From NCBI GenBank assembly GCA_016125505.1, contig WGLP01000001.1:1-64000 (forward strand): a DNA stretch of 64,000 nt, read 5' to 3'. A program made the position numbers and the translations under genes. Every line of letters starts with the position of its first letter. Position 1 is the stretch's first letter. This DNA is from Gammaproteobacteria bacterium. Lineage in GTDB: Bacteria > Pseudomonadota > Gammaproteobacteria > UBA6429 > Thiohalophilaceae. Positions 6,886 to 20,465 of this stretch are shown piece by piece. The notes below the pieces were generated by a model. It saw only the letters and a program-made list of their open reading frames with translations. It did not search any database and was not told where the DNA came from.

Positions 6886-8571
6886 ATGAATAACTCCCGC
6901 TCGAAACTGACCTTCACTCTCATCGTCATCGTTGGGGTGCTGACGGTCGGTCCGATCGTCATGCTGTTGCTGGGAAGTTTCTCCAAGGGACTCACCGCCT
7001 TCGGGAGCTTCACGCTGCAAAAATACATCGAGGCCTACACCGACCCGGCATTTTTCGAGGTCATCATCAACACGGTGATTTTCGTCGTCGGCTCTTCACT
7101 CATGGCCACGGTGCTTGCCCTGTTCCTGTCGTACCTCAACAACCGCACCGACATCCCGATGAAGTTCATGTTTCGGGTCATCTCCATCCTGCCAATGATG
7201 ATCCCGCACCTGTTGTTCGCGGTGAGCTGGGCGCTGCTGCTCAATCCATCCAACGGGATGTTGAACCTTGCGCTCAAGGAAATGTTCGGATTGGAGAACT
7301 CACCGTTCAATGTCTACTCGCTGCCGGGCATGATCCTGGTGGAAGGCCTGCTCGATATGCCGATCGCCTATCTGATCATTGCCCCGGCCATGGGCTCATT
7401 CGACGTGGCGCTGGAGGAATCCTCGCGCGTCTTTGGTGCCGGCACCTGGCGCACACTGATACGCGTAACGTTGCCGGTACTGCGCCCGGCGATCCTTGCG
7501 GCCTTCATTCTCAGCATTGTGCGCGGCCTCGCGGCCTTCGCCGTGCCTTCGGTCCTCGGCATGCCGGGCCGGGTTAACGTGCTCTCGACCTATCTCTACC
7601 AGATGATCGCCACCGGCTTCGCACCGGATTACGGCAAGGCCGCGGCCGTGGGCATGAGCGTGCTTGCGATCTCGGTCACGCTGATTATCATTTACCGCGC
7701 ACTGACCGCGGAAGGCGAGAAGTACGTGACCATCGCGGGTCGTGGTTACCGTCCGACCATGATCGAACTGAAGACGGCCAAGGCCCCGCTGTTCGCAGTG
7801 ATGGCGCTGCTGCTGTTCATCCTGATCGTGCTGCCGGTGACGGCGCTGTTCTACACCTCGCTCGTGCCCTACTCCATGGTGCCGAGTGCGCACGCGTTTT
7901 CGCTCATGAGCTGGAAGCACTGGATCGAAGTGATCCAGGACCCGATCTCGCTGCTGTCGCTGAAGAACAGCCTGTTCCTGGGCGTGGTTGGCGCCACGCT
8001 CGGTGTGTTGTTGTCGATCTTTGTGGCCTACGTGATCGTCAAGGTGAAGTCGCGCGCCTCCGGGGTTCTCGAATCCCTGACGTTCCTGTCGTTCTCGTTC
8101 CCGGGTATTGTCATCGGCGTGGGTTTCATGTGGTTCTTCGTGCAGACGCCGTTATACGCCACCATCTGGGCGCTGCTGATCGGCTATCTCGCCACTTACC
8201 TGCCCTATGGCATCCGGCCGCTCGCGAGCGCCTTCATCCAGGTGCATGCGCATCTTGAGGAGTCCTCACTCGTCTGCGGTGCAAGCCCACTCACCACGAT
8301 GCGGCGCATCATCGCGCCGTTACTCATCCCAGGCATGGTCTCGGCGTGGATCCTGCTCGCGAGCATGTTCGTGCGCGAACTGACCCTGTCCGTGGTGCTG
8401 TCACGCCCGGGCACCGAAGTGCTGGCGGTTCAGATCCTGCGCTTCGCCGACGATGGACTCTGGGGCAGGCTTTCGGCCCTGGGCATCATCATGATCTTCA
8501 TCTCGACCGCGTTGGTAATTCTGGCGACGTTCATTGGTAGAAAACTCAGGTCGATGGAGGAAGGAAGCTAG
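6886..8571 (+). CDS. ABC transporter permease, fused double domain (FbpB class)
   Basis: The 561-residue membrane protein contains two BPD_transp_1 permease domains, roughly residues 60-270 and 340-550, each with its own EAA-type loop (EESSRVFGAG near 182 and EESSLVCGAS near 458). A fused permease of this size is typical of ferric-iron and 2-aminoethylphosphonate importers, which need only one permease gene. It is the last gene of the 4.6-8.6 kb operon. No terminator is evident after it. Confidence 0.9.
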   Translation: MNNSRSKLTFTLIVIVGVLTVGPIVMLLLGSFSKGLTAFGSFTLQKYIEAYTDPAFFEVIINTVIFVVGSSLMATVLALFLSYLNNRTDIPMKFMFRVISILPMMIPHLLFAVSWALLLNPSNGMLNLALKEMFGLENSPFNVYSLPGMILVEGLLDMPIAYLIIAPAMGSFDVALEESSRVFGAGTWRTLIRVTLPVLRPAILAAFILSIVRGLAAFAVPSVLGMPGRVNVLSTYLYQMIATGFAPDYGKAAAVGMSVLAISVTLIIIYRALTAEGEKYVTIAGRGYRPTMIELKTAKAPLFAVMALLLFILIVLPVTALFYTSLVPYSMVPSAHAFSLMSWKHWIEVIQDPISLLSLKNSLFLGVVGATLGVLLSIFVAYVIVKVKSRASGVLESLTFLSFSFPGIVIGVGFMWFFVQTPLYATIWALLIGYLATYLPYGIRPLASAFIQVHAHLEESSLVCGASPLTTMRRIIAPLLIPGMVSAWILLASMFVRELTLSVVLSRPGTEVLAVQILRFADDGLWGRLSALGIIMIFISTALVILATFIGRKLRSMEEGS

Positions 8572-8743
8572 TAACTCTGACTCACCTGCGTTGTATCGAA
8601 AGCTGATGCTTGAGTGTAAATGGAATGGCAGCATCTCTTATTTTAAAAGAAACTGCTGCGGACACTTTATAAATGGAACACCACACCGTCGCCGAACTCA
8701 GTCTTGGCGCGGAATATGGTGTTAATAAAGGTGTGATGCAAAT

Positions 8744-8831
8744 TGGCGGAGAGCGAGGGATTCGAACCCCCGGAGGGTTGCCCCTCAACGGTTTTCAAGA
8801 CCGCCGCTTTCGACCACTCAGCCAGCTCTCC
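8744..8831 (-). tRNA. tRNA-Ser (anticodon UGA)
   Basis: On the minus strand the sequence starts GGAGAGC and ends GCTCTCCGCCA, so the acceptor stem is perfect and CCA is encoded. The anticodon loop CTTGAAA gives anticodon UGA (serine, UCA codons). A long variable arm (TTGAGGGGCAACCCTC) and a T arm with GGTTCGAATCC are present, as in class II serine tRNAs. Confidence 0.96.
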
Positions 8832-9054
8832 GAAGTCTTGATGGCAAAGGCATTGAAACTCATGCAACCATCCATATTTTATAACGTGGAGTGGTTTTTC
8901 GCAGCCTTGCGAGAAGTCGCGCAGCATACCCGAGTGGCCTGACAAAATCCAGCCTATACAACGACTTGGCAGGCGATTAAAGGGTTGACCCCAGGAACCA
9001 GTTCGGTATGCTGTTGTCTACGAATTCAGGAATATTTTCATTGTGAGGTTTAAC

Positions 9055-9723
9055 ATGTACGACAATCAATCCATTGCTGGTGCCCGCGGCCGTGAATCGG
9101 TACTGGCCACCAATAAGGTGCTCCGCAATACCTATTTATTGTTGTCGCTGACGCTTTTGTTTAGCGGACTTACCGCTTATCTGGGCATGCAGTCCGGCAT
9201 CGTTCTGGGCTTTTTGCCGACCATCCTGATTTATTTTGGTCTGTTGTTCGCCACGGAGAAAACAGCCGATAGCGGCCTGGGCCTCGTCTTTGTGTTTGCC
9301 CTGACCGGATTCCTCGGTTTTACCCTGGGGCCGATTCTCTCCTTCTATTTGCATACGCCGCAGGGTGCTCACCTGGTGATGACGGCGCTGGGTGGCACGG
9401 GTGTTATTTTCCTGGGTTTGTCCGGCTATGCCTTAACCACCCGTAAGGATTTCAGCTTCCTGGGTGGCATGCTGGTGACCGGTATCCTCATCGCCTTTTT
9501 GGCCGGTTTGGGCGCGTTTGTCTTCAACATGCCGGGGCTGTCACTGGCGGTTTCCGCGATGTTTATCCTGCTGATGTCCGGTTTGATCCTGTTCCAGACC
9601 AGCCAGATCGTCCATGGTGGCGAGACCAACTACATTCGCGCGACCGTGACTCTGTATGTAGCGCTGTACAACCTGTTCCTGAGCCTGCTGCGAATCCTGA
9701 GCGCTTTCAGCGGCCGCAACTGA
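9055..9723 (+). CDS. Bax inhibitor-1/YccA family membrane protein
   Basis: The 222-residue product has seven hydrophobic helices, beginning after LRNTYLLLSLTLLFSGLTAY, and is most like the YccA/YbhL branch of the Bax inhibitor-1 family. In E. coli, YccA modulates the FtsH protease; other members act as calcium-leak channels. The ATG at 9055 is preferred to the in-frame GTG at 9043, because GTGAGG just upstream of 9055 serves as the ribosome site. A strong terminator follows. Confidence 0.88.
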   Translation: MYDNQSIAGARGRESVLATNKVLRNTYLLLSLTLLFSGLTAYLGMQSGIVLGFLPTILIYFGLLFATEKTADSGLGLVFVFALTGFLGFTLGPILSFYLHTPQGAHLVMTALGGTGVIFLGLSGYALTTRKDFSFLGGMLVTGILIAFLAGLGAFVFNMPGLSLAVSAMFILLMSGLILFQTSQIVHGGETNYIRATVTLYVALYNLFLSLLRILSAFSGRN

Positions 9724-9747
9724 GTTCAGCTAACATTGCAAAATACG

Positions 9748-9773
9748 AAACCCCGGTACGCCGGGGTTTTTTA
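9748..9773 (+). terminator. Rho-independent terminator
   Basis: AAACCCCGG pairs with CCGGGGTTT around a TACG tetraloop and is followed by further T residues. It terminates the Bax inhibitor-1 gene. Confidence 0.93.
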
Positions 9774-9810
9774 TTTAACATCAACTATTCTGCTTTAAAG
9801 AGGATGTAGT

Positions 9811-11266
<1,456 letters not shown>

Positions 11267-11569
11267 TTATACGTTTATTTGTGCGTTCCAGCGCACGAGA
11301 TGGCCAGGTTTGACGATATCGTTGAGGTGTGCGCAGATTTCTTCGATCTTGTCGGGGGAGTCGAAAAATTCCAGCACAATCGGCAGATGCAGACTCAGGT
11401 CGATGATGTCGGCACCATGGATGACACCCGAGTCGCCGTAGCCCGTAATGCCGCGAAATACGGTGACACCGCGCAGCTTTTCCCAGTCACGCAGGCGTTT
11501 CAGCAGGGTCTTCAGCTGGGTCTCTCCTTCAGTCAGGTAGATCCTGACCATGGTGACTTCTGTTGTCAT
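11267..11569 (-). CDS. DUF190 family protein
   Basis: About 100 residues with a PII-like ferredoxin fold predicted for the family. The chosen start (MTTEVTMVRIYL) overlaps the crcB stop as ATGA, indicating translational coupling. DUF190 genes often accompany crcB fluoride-channel genes, and a role in fluoride tolerance is commonly inferred. The open frame extends 15 codons further upstream within crcB, but this part is not expected to be translated. Confidence 0.85.
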   Translation of the reverse strand: MTTEVTMVRIYLTEGETQLKTLLKRLRDWEKLRGVTVFRGITGYGDSGVIHGADIIDLSLHLPIVLEFFDSPDKIEEICAHLNDIVKPGHLVRWNAQINV

Positions 11570-11940
11570 AGTTCTCTCCCGATGATGACGCCGGCCCAGG
11601 CGGCGAGCAGGCATAAAACGACGCTAATCAGAACATTCATCAACGCCTTGGCTGCCTCGCCATTTTCCAGCAAGTTGAAGGTTTCAATGGAAAACGTCGA
11701 AAAGGTGGTGAAGGCGCCTAAAAAGCCGGTAATGATCATGACGCGCAGTGGCAGGTTATTACTCACCCGTTCGATGAAGATGATATACGTCACGCCCATA
11801 ATCAGCGAGCCCAGGACATTTACCGTCAATGTGCCGTAGGGAAACCCGCGACCAACCAGGGCATGCACACCATTGGTAACGGCGTAGCGGAATACGGCAC
11901 CCAGTGCGCCGCCTAGGGCAATGTAGATGAGCGTTTGCAT
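11566..11940 (-). CDS. crcB: Fluoride ion channel CrcB/Fluc
   Basis: The 124-residue protein has four transmembrane helices and the family features GGALGAVFRYAV near the N-terminus, GTLTVNVLGS in helix 2 and TGFLGAFTTFSTFS in helix 3, whose phenylalanines line the fluoride path. It exports fluoride as a dual-topology dimer. It starts 57 bp after rarA and couples to DUF190. I see no convincing fluoride riboswitch in the short gap upstream. Confidence 0.95.
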   Translation of the reverse strand: MQTLIYIALGGALGAVFRYAVTNGVHALVGRGFPYGTLTVNVLGSLIMGVTYIIFIERVSNNLPLRVMIITGFLGAFTTFSTFSIETFNLLENGEAAKALMNVLISVVLCLLAAWAGVIIGREL

Positions 11941-11997
11941 TGGCCATCCTCGGAAAGTTTTGCTTATTTTACTTAATTAGGCCGCCGGCATGAAAGC

Positions 11998-13341
11998 TCA
12001 TTTCTTGTTTGCCTGTGCATCCAGCGTACGCAAATAGGCCAGGCGTTCCTTGATGCGTTGTTCCAGACCGTAATCAGTGGGCGTGTAATAGTGCTGTGCC
12101 GGCATGTCGTCGGGAAAATATTGTTCGCCTGCCGCATAGGCGTGCGGTTCGTCGTGTGCATAGCGATAGGTCTTGCCGTAACCGAGCTCCTTCATCAACC
12201 GTGTCGGTGCATTGCGTAAATGCAGTGGCACCTCGGCACTGCCATGGGTTTTGATATCTTCCTGCGCTGCGTGAAATGCCGTATACACGGCGTTGCTTTT
12301 TGGTGCACATGCCAGATAGATAATGGCCTGCGCCAGTGCAAGCTCGCCCTCCGGGTGCCCCAGGCGTTCCTGCACGTCCCAGGCGTTGAGTGCGAGTTGC
12401 AGGCCTCGCGGATCGGCATTGCCGATATCTTCGGTGGCCATGCGCACCACCCGGCGCGCGATATATAACGGGTCACAGCCGCCATCGAGCATGCGCACGT
12501 ACCAATACAGGGCGGCATCCGGCGCCGACCCGCGCACGGATTTGTGCAATGCGGAAATTTGATCGTAGAACGCCTCCCCGCCTTTATCGAAACGGCGCAG
12601 ACTTTGTTGCAAGACGTCCTGCAGGATCTGTTCATCGATCGTCAGCTTGCCCTGGGCTTCGGTGGCCAGGTCGGAGGCGATTTCCAGCAGATTCAGTGCG
12701 CGCCGGGCGTCACCGTCGACAATCGCCGCCAGTTTGTCGCGCAAGGCTTCCGGAAATTCGATGTCGAGTTTACCCAGTCCACGCACCGGATCGGTCAAGG
12801 CCTTGTCGATCACCAGACGAATATCCGCCACGCTCAGGGACTTCAACACATACACCCGGGCCCGTGACAATAAGGCGTTATTTAATTCAAACGACGGATT
12901 TTCCGTTGTCGCGCCAATGAAAATCACTGTGCCATCTTCCACATACGGCAGGAAGGCATCCTGTTGCGACTTGTTGAAGCGATGCACCTCATCGACAAAC
13001 AGGATGCTTTTGCGCTGATACATCAGCCGTGCCTCGCGCGCCTGATCGATGGCCGCGCGGATCTCCTTGACGCCGGACAACACGGCGGAGATCGCCAGAA
13101 AGTTAGCGTTGGCATAGGAGGCGATCATCCGGGACAGGGTGGTCTTGCCGGTGCCCGGCGGCCCCCACAGGATCATGGAATGCAGTTTGCCGGCGGTGAT
13201 GGCCTGATACAAAGGCTTGCCGGGTGCCAGCAAATGCGTTTGTCCGACGATGTCTTCCAGTGTTTGCGGACGCATCCGATCGGCCAGCGGGCGATATTGC
13301 ATGTCGTCCTGGCTGGCAAACAAATCCGGGGTTTCTGCCAT
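11998..13341 (-). CDS. rarA: Replication-associated recombination ATPase RarA (MgsA)
   Basis: The product (about 447 residues) is a clamp-loader-like AAA+ ATPase acting at stalled replication forks. Walker A is GPPGTGKTT, Walker B is LFVDEVHRF, and the sensor region is [12 protein letters not shown]; the C-terminal tetramerisation domain includes [18 protein letters not shown]. The ATG at 13341, 5 bp after lolA, is chosen over a GTG at 13362 that would overlap lolA. Confidence 0.95.
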   Translation of the reverse strand: MAETPDLFASQDDMQYRPLADRMRPQTLEDIVGQTHLLAPGKPLYQAITAGKLHSMILWGPPGTGKTTLSRMIASYANANFLAISAVLSGVKEIRAAIDQAREARLMYQRKSILFVDEVHRFNKSQQDAFLPYVEDGTVIFIGATTENPSFELNNALLSRARVYVLKSLSVADIRLVIDKALTDPVRGLGKLDIEFPEALRDKLAAIVDGDARRALNLLEIASDLATEAQGKLTIDEQILQDVLQQSLRRFDKGGEAFYDQISALHKSVRGSAPDAALYWYVRMLDGGCDPLYIARRVVRMATEDIGNADPRGLQLALNAWDVQERLGHPEGELALAQAIIYLACAPKSNAVYTAFHAAQEDIKTHGSAEVPLHLRNAPTRLMKELGYGKTYRYAHDEPHAYAAGEQYFPDDMPAQHYYTPTDYGLEQRIKERLAYLRTLDAQANKK

Positions 13342-13345
13342 GAGA

Positions 13346-13963
13346 CTATTTTTCAGGATCACCGATCACATCGACACCTTCGGGCGGCGTGAAGGTAAAG
13401 GTACTCGCGGGAATCTTGGCGTTGTATTGTAACTGCGAGAAAAGCAATTCGGTCTTTTGGCCGAACGAGTCATATAACTCCATGACATACAGATTGTTAC
13501 CCGCAAATCCCAGACGCACGTGATCGAAGCCGCTATCCGTGGTGCGTGGCTTGAGGTAGAACCAGTCAATATTGTGCGACAACCCCTGCGCCTTTACTTC
13601 ATAGGCCTTATCCAGATTGGCGGGGTCACTCAATACAATTGCCGGCGAGTTGGCCAACAGGTTTTGTTGCTTTTTAATCGTTACCTGTTCGAGATCCGCG
13701 TCGTAGCTCCATAACCGTTTGCCGTCCGCGACGTAGACCTGTTCGTAGGGCTTGTCGTAAACCAGACGGAACTTGTCCGGGCTGGAGACATAGATATGGC
13801 CAAACGTTTTATCCGGTTCGCCAGTACTTTCATTAAAGACGAACTGTTCGAACTTGGCGCTCATGGATTTCACATGGCCAAGATAATCTTTGAGTGATTT
13901 GGCCACGGCGGTATTGCACAGCAACACCATGAGACTGACGAGCAACAGGCGTGAACGAGACAT
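13346..13963 (-). CDS. lolA: Outer-membrane lipoprotein carrier protein LolA
   Basis: The 205-residue periplasmic chaperone carries lipoproteins from LolCDE to LolB. A signal peptide covers about residues 1-21 ([16 protein letters not shown]), and the mature part begins [19 protein letters not shown], matching the family start. It lies between ftsK (2-bp gap) and rarA, the conserved gammaproteobacterial order. Confidence 0.95.
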   Translation of the reverse strand: MSRSRLLLVSLMVLLCNTAVAKSLKDYLGHVKSMSAKFEQFVFNESTGEPDKTFGHIYVSSPDKFRLVYDKPYEQVYVADGKRLWSYDADLEQVTIKKQQNLLANSPAIVLSDPANLDKAYEVKAQGLSHNIDWFYLKPRTTDSGFDHVRLGFAGNNLYVMELYDSFGQKTELLFSQLQYNAKIPASTFTFTPPEGVDVIGDPEK

Positions 13964-13965
13964 AG

Positions 13966-16293
13966 TTAATCTTTCGGTGGCGGCGGCGCCAACACTTCGC
14001 GGTTACCATTGGATTCGAGCGGTCCGACCACACCGGCCGCCTCCATGGCCTCGACCATGCGTGCGGCGCGGTTGTAGCCAATCTTGAGACGACGCTGGAT
14101 CCCGGAAATCGAAGCACGGCGCGACTCGGTTACGATGCGTACGGCTTCGTCGTATAGCGGATCGGATTCGTCATCCCCTCCTGCACCGGCGGCAGGATCG
14201 ATGCCGGTCAGACTGATGGCGCTGCCCGGATCGCTCGGACCACTAAGGACCTCATCTTCGTATTGCGGTTCCCCGCTTTGTCTGAGATGTGCCACCACGC
14301 GATGGACTTCGTTATCCGAGACATAGGCGCCGTGGACACGGACAGGCACACCCGTGCCGGGCGGCAGGTAGAGCATATCACCGTGTCCCAGCAGCTGTTC
14401 CGCACCCATCTGGTCGAGGATGGTGCGTGAATCGACCCGTGACGACACCTGAAACGCAATACGCGTCGGGATATTCGCCTTGATCAGGCCGGTCAACACA
14501 TCGACGGAAGGACGTTGTGTCGCCAGGATCAAGTGGATACCCGCCGCGCGCGCCTTCTGTGCCAGACGGGCAATCAACTGTTCCACCTTCTTGCCGACCA
14601 GCATCATCATGTCGGCCAACTCATCCACGGTGACGACGATGTACGGCAAGGGCTCTAACTCAGCCGCGGGTTCGGGATTGTCCTTGGAGTGCAAGGGATT
14701 CAGTAACGGAGTACCCGCCTCCTTCGCTTCCTGGATCTTGCGGTTGAAGCCGGTGATGTTGCGCACCTTGGCGGCGGCCATCAGCTGATAGCGACGATCC
14801 ATTTCCGCCACACACCAGCGCAAGGCGTTGGCCGCCTCTTTCATGTCTGTGACGACTGGCGCCAGCAAGTGCGGGATCCCTTCATAGACCGACAACTCCA
14901 GCATCTTGGGGTCGATCATGATCAGGCGGACATCCTGCGGCTTGGCGTTATACAAAATACTCAGGAGCATGGCATTCAGGGCCACGGATTTACCGGCACC
15001 GGTGGTACCGGCCACCAGCAGGTGCGGCATCTTCGCCAGATCGGCCACCACCGCTACGCCGCTGATATCTTTCCCCAGCGCCAGGGTCAACGGTGACTTG
15101 GCATTCTCGAAGACATCGGACTTGAGGGTATCCAGCAACTGCACCACTTCCCGCTCTTCATTCGGGATCTCCAGACCGACCGTGGACTTACCCGGAATCA
15201 CTTCGACCACGCGCACACTGATGGCGGACAAGGCACGCGCCAGGTCCTTGGCCAGGTTCGTGATCTGGCTGACCTTGACCCCCGCTGCCGGTTGCAATTC
15301 ATAGCGTGTGATCACCGGTCCGGGATGGACTGCCACGACCTGCACTTCCACGCCGAAGTCGGCCAGTTTCAATTCCACCTGGCGGGAAATCGCCTCGAGG
15401 GCCTCTTTGGAGACGGGGTGTGCGGGCGGACGCAATTCATCCAGCAAGGCCAGGGGCGGTAATTCGCTTTCACCGTCGGTGCGGAACAAGGGCACCTGAC
15501 GCTCTTTCTGTTCACGCACACTGACCTTGGGTTCTTTGATGACAGGTTCGATCCGCGGCGGTGGCCGCTTGATGATTTTCTCTTTTTGCTGCTTGAGGTT
15601 TTCTTTCAGGCTGGGTTCGTCCTCTGCGGGCAGATGCTGGCGATCGCGCATCCGGTCAAACAGCGCCACGCTACGTTCGCGGAACCAGCCAAGAGTCCTG
15701 AGGGTAGCGCCGCCCACGACATCCATCAGCTTCAGCCAGGACAGATTGGTGAAGAGGGTGAAGCCACTGAAAAACAGTGCAAGTAACAGGAGGGTCGCCC
15801 CCAGCTCGCTGAAGGCGTAGGTCATACCCGATTTCACCAGCTCACCCAAGATACCGCCGGCGGTGACGTTCTGAGGCAGTTGGCTGGCGGCATTGTGGTC
15901 GTAGAGACTGGCCAGTCCACAGCTTGTGCCCAAGGTAAAAATGAAACCAATGCCACGCAAGGATAGGCCGCGCCATTCTTCCTGATGCAGCGGCAATTGC
16001 CGAAAGATCAGCCAACCCGCATAGGCCAGCATGACGGGGATCAGGTAAGCCAGATAACCAAAGAAGGCGAGCACCACATCCGCAAACCAGGCCCCGGCGA
16101 GCCCGCCAAGATTTCGAATATGGCCGGCATGGCCGCTTTGTGACCAGCCCGGATCGGTGGGCGCATATGTAAACAGGGAGACCAGAATATAGGCGGCAAT
16201 AAAAATAGAAATGAATAATGCGCCTTCGCGCAAACCACGCTGAAGGTGATCTGCCAGAGGCGCACGTTCGGATTTTTGCTTTGCTTGGGCCAC
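13966..16293 (-). CDS. ftsK: DNA translocase FtsK
   Basis: The 775-residue protein has four N-terminal transmembrane helices (about 25-185), a short linker and a RecA-like motor with Walker A ([12 protein letters not shown], about 440) and Walker B ([11 protein letters not shown]). The C-terminal gamma winged helix (about 710-765) reads KOPS sites that direct translocation toward dif. It couples chromosome segregation to division. The linker is short compared with E. coli FtsK (1329 residues), as in many other proteobacteria. Confidence 0.97.
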   Translation of the reverse strand: MAQAKQKSERAPLADHLQRGLREGALFISIFIAAYILVSLFTYAPTDPGWSQSGHAGHIRNLGGLAGAWFADVVLAFFGYLAYLIPVMLAYAGWLIFRQLPLHQEEWRGLSLRGIGFIFTLGTSCGLASLYDHNAASQLPQNVTAGGILGELVKSGMTYAFSELGATLLLLALFFSGFTLFTNLSWLKLMDVVGGATLRTLGWFRERSVALFDRMRDRQHLPAEDEPSLKENLKQQKEKIIKRPPPRIEPVIKEPKVSVREQKERQVPLFRTDGESELPPLALLDELRPPAHPVSKEALEAISRQVELKLADFGVEVQVVAVHPGPVITRYELQPAAGVKVSQITNLAKDLARALSAISVRVVEVIPGKSTVGLEIPNEEREVVQLLDTLKSDVFENAKSPLTLALGKDISGVAVVADLAKMPHLLVAGTTGAGKSVALNAMLLSILYNAKPQDVRLIMIDPKMLELSVYEGIPHLLAPVVTDMKEAANALRWCVAEMDRRYQLMAAAKVRNITGFNRKIQEAKEAGTPLLNPLHSKDNPEPAAELEPLPYIVVTVDELADMMMLVGKKVEQLIARLAQKARAAGIHLILATQRPSVDVLTGLIKANIPTRIAFQVSSRVDSRTILDQMGAEQLLGHGDMLYLPPGTGVPVRVHGAYVSDNEVHRVVAHLRQSGEPQYEDEVLSGPSDPGSAISLTGIDPAAGAGGDDESDPLYDEAVRIVTESRRASISGIQRRLKIGYNRAARMVEAMEAAGVVGPLESNGNREVLAPPPPKD

Positions 16294-16360
16294 TTCTTAT
16301 TAATCTACCGTATTAACTATTTGAGCTAACCTACTATTATTTATAGATAATTACAACTGA

Positions 16361-17422
16361 CTAGGCCACATTCTGCAGCGCGGGATGGACGATTTTTCCG
16401 GCCTGCACATTGAGCCCGGAAGCCAAAATCGGGTCCGATTCCCAGCCGGACGCGGCCAGACCCAGAATATAAGGCACCAGCGCGGCCGACAATGCCTGGG
16501 ATGCACTGCGGGGGACGGCGCCAGGCATATTGGTGACGCCAAAATGCACAACCCCTTCCCAGACAAAGGTGGGCTGATTGTAATCTGTGGGGCGTGTGGT
16601 CTCGATACAACCACCCTGGTCCACAGAGATATCAATAATCACACTGCCGGGTTGCATGCGGCGCACCATGTCTGCGGTGACCAGGTGTGGCGCTTTTGCG
16701 CCGGGGATCAATACAGCACCGATCAGCAGGTCTGCGCTGCGCAGGTGTTCTTCGATGGCGAATTGATACGGGTGTAATCCGGTAACATTCGGTCCCAGGG
16801 CGCGCATGGCAGCCAGTTTGTCACGATTCGGATCGAATACGGTCACTTCAGCGCCCATGGCTTGCGCCATCACGGCGGCATTACCGCCTGCGACACCGGC
16901 CCCGAGAATGACGACATGGCCACGTTCGGCCGCGGGCAAACCGCCCAGCAACACGCCTCGGCCGCCATGAGGTTGCTGCAGTAGATTGGCGCCAATCTGC
17001 ACCGCCAGACGACCCGCAATGTCGCTCATGGGCGCCAGTAACGGGAGGGCGTGTCCAGCCTGTACGGTCTCAAAGGCCACTGCCGTCAATCCGATCTTAC
17101 GCAGGCTGGCGAGCAAGGTGGGTTCCGCCGCCAGGTGCAGATAGGAAAACAGTAAATGGTCTTTGCGCAGGAGGGAGAATTCCGCCGGTTGCGGCTCCTT
17201 CACCTTGACGATCATTTCTGCCTGTCCATAGAGTGCGGCGGCATCGGCGAGAATCGTGACACCGGCAGCCTGGAAATCGTTGTCGCTGTACCCGCTCATC
17301 ACGCCGGCCTGCGCTTGCACGAAGACTTCATGACCTTGTTGCCGCAATTGTGCACACGCTGCCGGGATCAGGGCTACCCGCCCTTCCCGCGGTTTGATCT
17401 CTTTGGGGATACCAATTCGCAT
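16361..17422 (-). CDS. ald: Alanine dehydrogenase
   Basis: The 353-residue enzyme interconverts L-alanine and pyruvate plus ammonia with NAD. The start MRIGIPKEIKPREGRVAL is typical, the NAD-binding motif is ILGAGVAGGNAA (about residue 173) and the segment MSDIAGRLAVQIGA precedes it. The ATG at 17422 has an AAGGAG site, so the 20-codon upstream extension is rejected. It stands alone between ftsK and divergent trxB. It could assimilate ammonia released from thiocyanate or cyanate, but that link is only inference. Confidence 0.93.
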   Translation of the reverse strand: MRIGIPKEIKPREGRVALIPAACAQLRQQGHEVFVQAQAGVMSGYSDNDFQAAGVTILADAAALYGQAEMIVKVKEPQPAEFSLLRKDHLLFSYLHLAAEPTLLASLRKIGLTAVAFETVQAGHALPLLAPMSDIAGRLAVQIGANLLQQPHGGRGVLLGGLPAAERGHVVILGAGVAGGNAAVMAQAMGAEVTVFDPNRDKLAAMRALGPNVTGLHPYQFAIEEHLRSADLLIGAVLIPGAKAPHLVTADMVRRMQPGSVIIDISVDQGGCIETTRPTDYNQPTFVWEGVVHFGVTNMPGAVPRSASQALSAALVPYILGLAASGWESDPILASGLNVQAGKIVHPALQNVA

Positions 17423-17512
17423 GAAGACTCCTTGTAACTTTACCGTTTCGGACCCATTCCGTAACATAGACCAGATTACCACGCAGCAGTGCGCTTAAAG
17501 TTGGCCCAATGA

Positions 17513-18547
<1,035 letters not shown>

Positions 18548-18583
18548 TTTGATCAGCATGCGTTAGCTTGAGTACGGTTCGTT

Positions 18584-19729
18584 ATGCGGTTTGAAATCGT
18601 CGAGCGTTTGAACAAGATCGAACCTGCCCGCTGGAACCGCTTGAGTGACGGACGTAATCCGTTTTTACTGCACAGTTTTTTATCCGCACTCGAAACAAAT
18701 CATTGCCTGGAAGAATACGGTTGGTACCCGCAACATATCCTCGCCTATGACGGCGAGGAGTTGGCGGCGGCCATGCCTTTGTACATCAAGGACAATTCCT
18801 ACGGCGAGCTGGTGTTCGACTGGGCCTGGGCCGATGCCTATCATCGCGCAGGCCTGCCCTACTATCCCAAACTGGTTTGCGCCATTCCCTACACGCCGGC
18901 AACTGGCCCCCGGTTACTGGTCGCGCCCGACAAGGATTACAACGTTTATGCTAACGCCTTGCTCGCACACAGTGAGACGCTGGCCGAACAAAATAACATG
19001 TCCTCGTTGCACTGGTTGTTTACCGACGCGCGCGACACGCAATCCCTCCGTGACCGTGGCTACGCCATGCGCCTGGGTTGCCAGTTTCACTGGCACAACG
19101 ATGGCTACCAAAGCTTTGATCATTACCTTGACGCCTTTACCGCGCAAAAACGCAAGCAGGTGAAGCGCGAACGACGGCGGGTACAGGAACAGGGGATCGT
19201 GCTGGAGGTTCGTCACGGCGACGAGATGACGGATGCGTTATGGCAGATCTATCATGATTTCTATTGCAGCACCTTCGATCGCAAAAGCGGCATGGCGACC
19301 CTGAGTCTGGATTTTTTCAAAGAGCTTGGCGCGACCATGCCGCGCAATCTGGTCCTGGTGTTTGCCCGCCACGGAGCAGACTATATCGCCAGCGCATTTA
19401 ATCTGCGCGGCGAAGATACACTGTACGGTCGGCATTGGGGATGCCGTGCCGAGTATCACAGTTTGCATTTTGAGGCTTGTTATTACCAGGGATTGGATTA
19501 CTGTATTAATAACGGTTTGCGATCGTTTGAACCCGGTGCGCAAGGCGAGCATAAAATCAGTCGCGGTTTTTTGCCGACAGCTACCTGGTCTGCGCATTGG
19601 ATCGCGCATGGACAGTTTCGTGATGCCATTGTGCAATATACACAGCGTGAACAAGTTGGCATGCAGCATTATATCGAGAGTTTGATGGAACATTCCCCTT
19701 TCAAGTCGGCAGCGGCAACTCATGACTAA
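18584..19729 (+). CDS. GNAT-fold protein, COG3146/DUF482 family
   Basis: The 381-residue protein belongs to a FemAB-like acetyltransferase superfamily group often called peptidogalycan biosynthesis proteins. Visible family features are HSFLSALE near the N-terminus, [12 protein letters not shown] around residue 187 and GRHWGC with [14 protein letters not shown] in the C-terminal half. Function is not established; an aminoacyl- or acyl-transfer role is suggested by the fold. Its end overlaps the start of aat by 8 nt, so the two are translationally coupled, possibly linking it to aminoacyl-tRNA-dependent transfer. Confidence 0.8.
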   Translation: MRFEIVERLNKIEPARWNRLSDGRNPFLLHSFLSALETNHCLEEYGWYPQHILAYDGEELAAAMPLYIKDNSYGELVFDWAWADAYHRAGLPYYPKLVCAIPYTPATGPRLLVAPDKDYNVYANALLAHSETLAEQNNMSSLHWLFTDARDTQSLRDRGYAMRLGCQFHWHNDGYQSFDHYLDAFTAQKRKQVKRERRRVQEQGIVLEVRHGDEMTDALWQIYHDFYCSTFDRKSGMATLSLDFFKELGATMPRNLVLVFARHGADYIASAFNLRGEDTLYGRHWGCRAEYHSLHFEACYYQGLDYCINNGLRSFEPGAQGEHKISRGFLPTATWSAHWIAHGQFRDAIVQYTQREQVGMQHYIESLMEHSPFKSAAATHD

Positions 19730-20465
19730 ATCAGGGCAATCGGCGCCGTACTGGCTGGATCCGGGCGAGCGCACACAGTTTCCGAATGTGAATGAAGCGC
19801 TGACCGAGCCTAATGGCCTGCTTGCGATCGGCGGCGATCTTTCCGTGGAACGCCTGCTTGCCGCTTATCGGCGAGGGATTTTCCCCTGGTACAGTCATGG
19901 CCAGCCGATACTCTGGTGGAGTCCCAATCCGCGCGCGATTTTGCGCCTTACTGCATTGCAGGTCTCGCGCAGTCTGCGCAAATCGTTGCGGCGCGAGGAT
20001 TACGAAGTCCGATTCGATACCGCCTTTGACGATGTCGTCCGGCAATGCGCCAAGCCACGCAAGGACGGTCTGGGGACCTGGATTACCGATGAAATGCGTA
20101 ACGCCTATTTGCGCCTGCATCGTCTGGGGTATGCGCATTCCATCGAGACGTGGCATGACGACCAACTTGTCGGCGGTTTGTACGGCGTCAGTCTGGGGAA
20201 AATGTTTTTCGGTGAGTCGATGTTCTCCCGTCGCACCGATGCCTCCAAGATTGCCTTTGTCTATCTGGTGCGGCAACTGGCCAAATGGGGGCACGCGATG
20301 GTTGATTGCCAGGTCTATTCCTCGCACCTGGGCAGTCTTGGGGCGGAAAAAATTCCACGACAACGATTTGTCGAATACCTGGATATTTTCAGCGATCAAC
20401 CGGGTCATGTCGGTCTCTGGCAATGCGATCTGACATTGCGCGAGGTGGTGTCACCCCATGAATGA
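19722..20465 (+). CDS. aat: Leucyl/phenylalanyl-tRNA--protein transferase
   Basis: The 247-residue enzyme adds Leu or Phe from tRNA to proteins with N-terminal Lys or Arg, marking them for ClpS-ClpAP. The family segments [25 protein letters not shown] (about 29-53), WWSPNPRA and [19 protein letters not shown] are intact. It overlaps bpt by 8 nt. The rest of the pathway, clpS and clpA, is 1.6-4.2 kb downstream. Confidence 0.96.
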   Translation: MTKSGQSAPYWLDPGERTQFPNVNEALTEPNGLLAIGGDLSVERLLAAYRRGIFPWYSHGQPILWWSPNPRAILRLTALQVSRSLRKSLRREDYEVRFDTAFDDVVRQCAKPRKDGLGTWITDEMRNAYLRLHRLGYAHSIETWHDDQLVGGLYGVSLGKMFFGESMFSRRTDASKIAFVYLVRQLAKWGHAMVDCQVYSSHLGSLGAEKIPRQRFVEYLDIFSDQPGHVGLWQCDLTLREVVSPHE

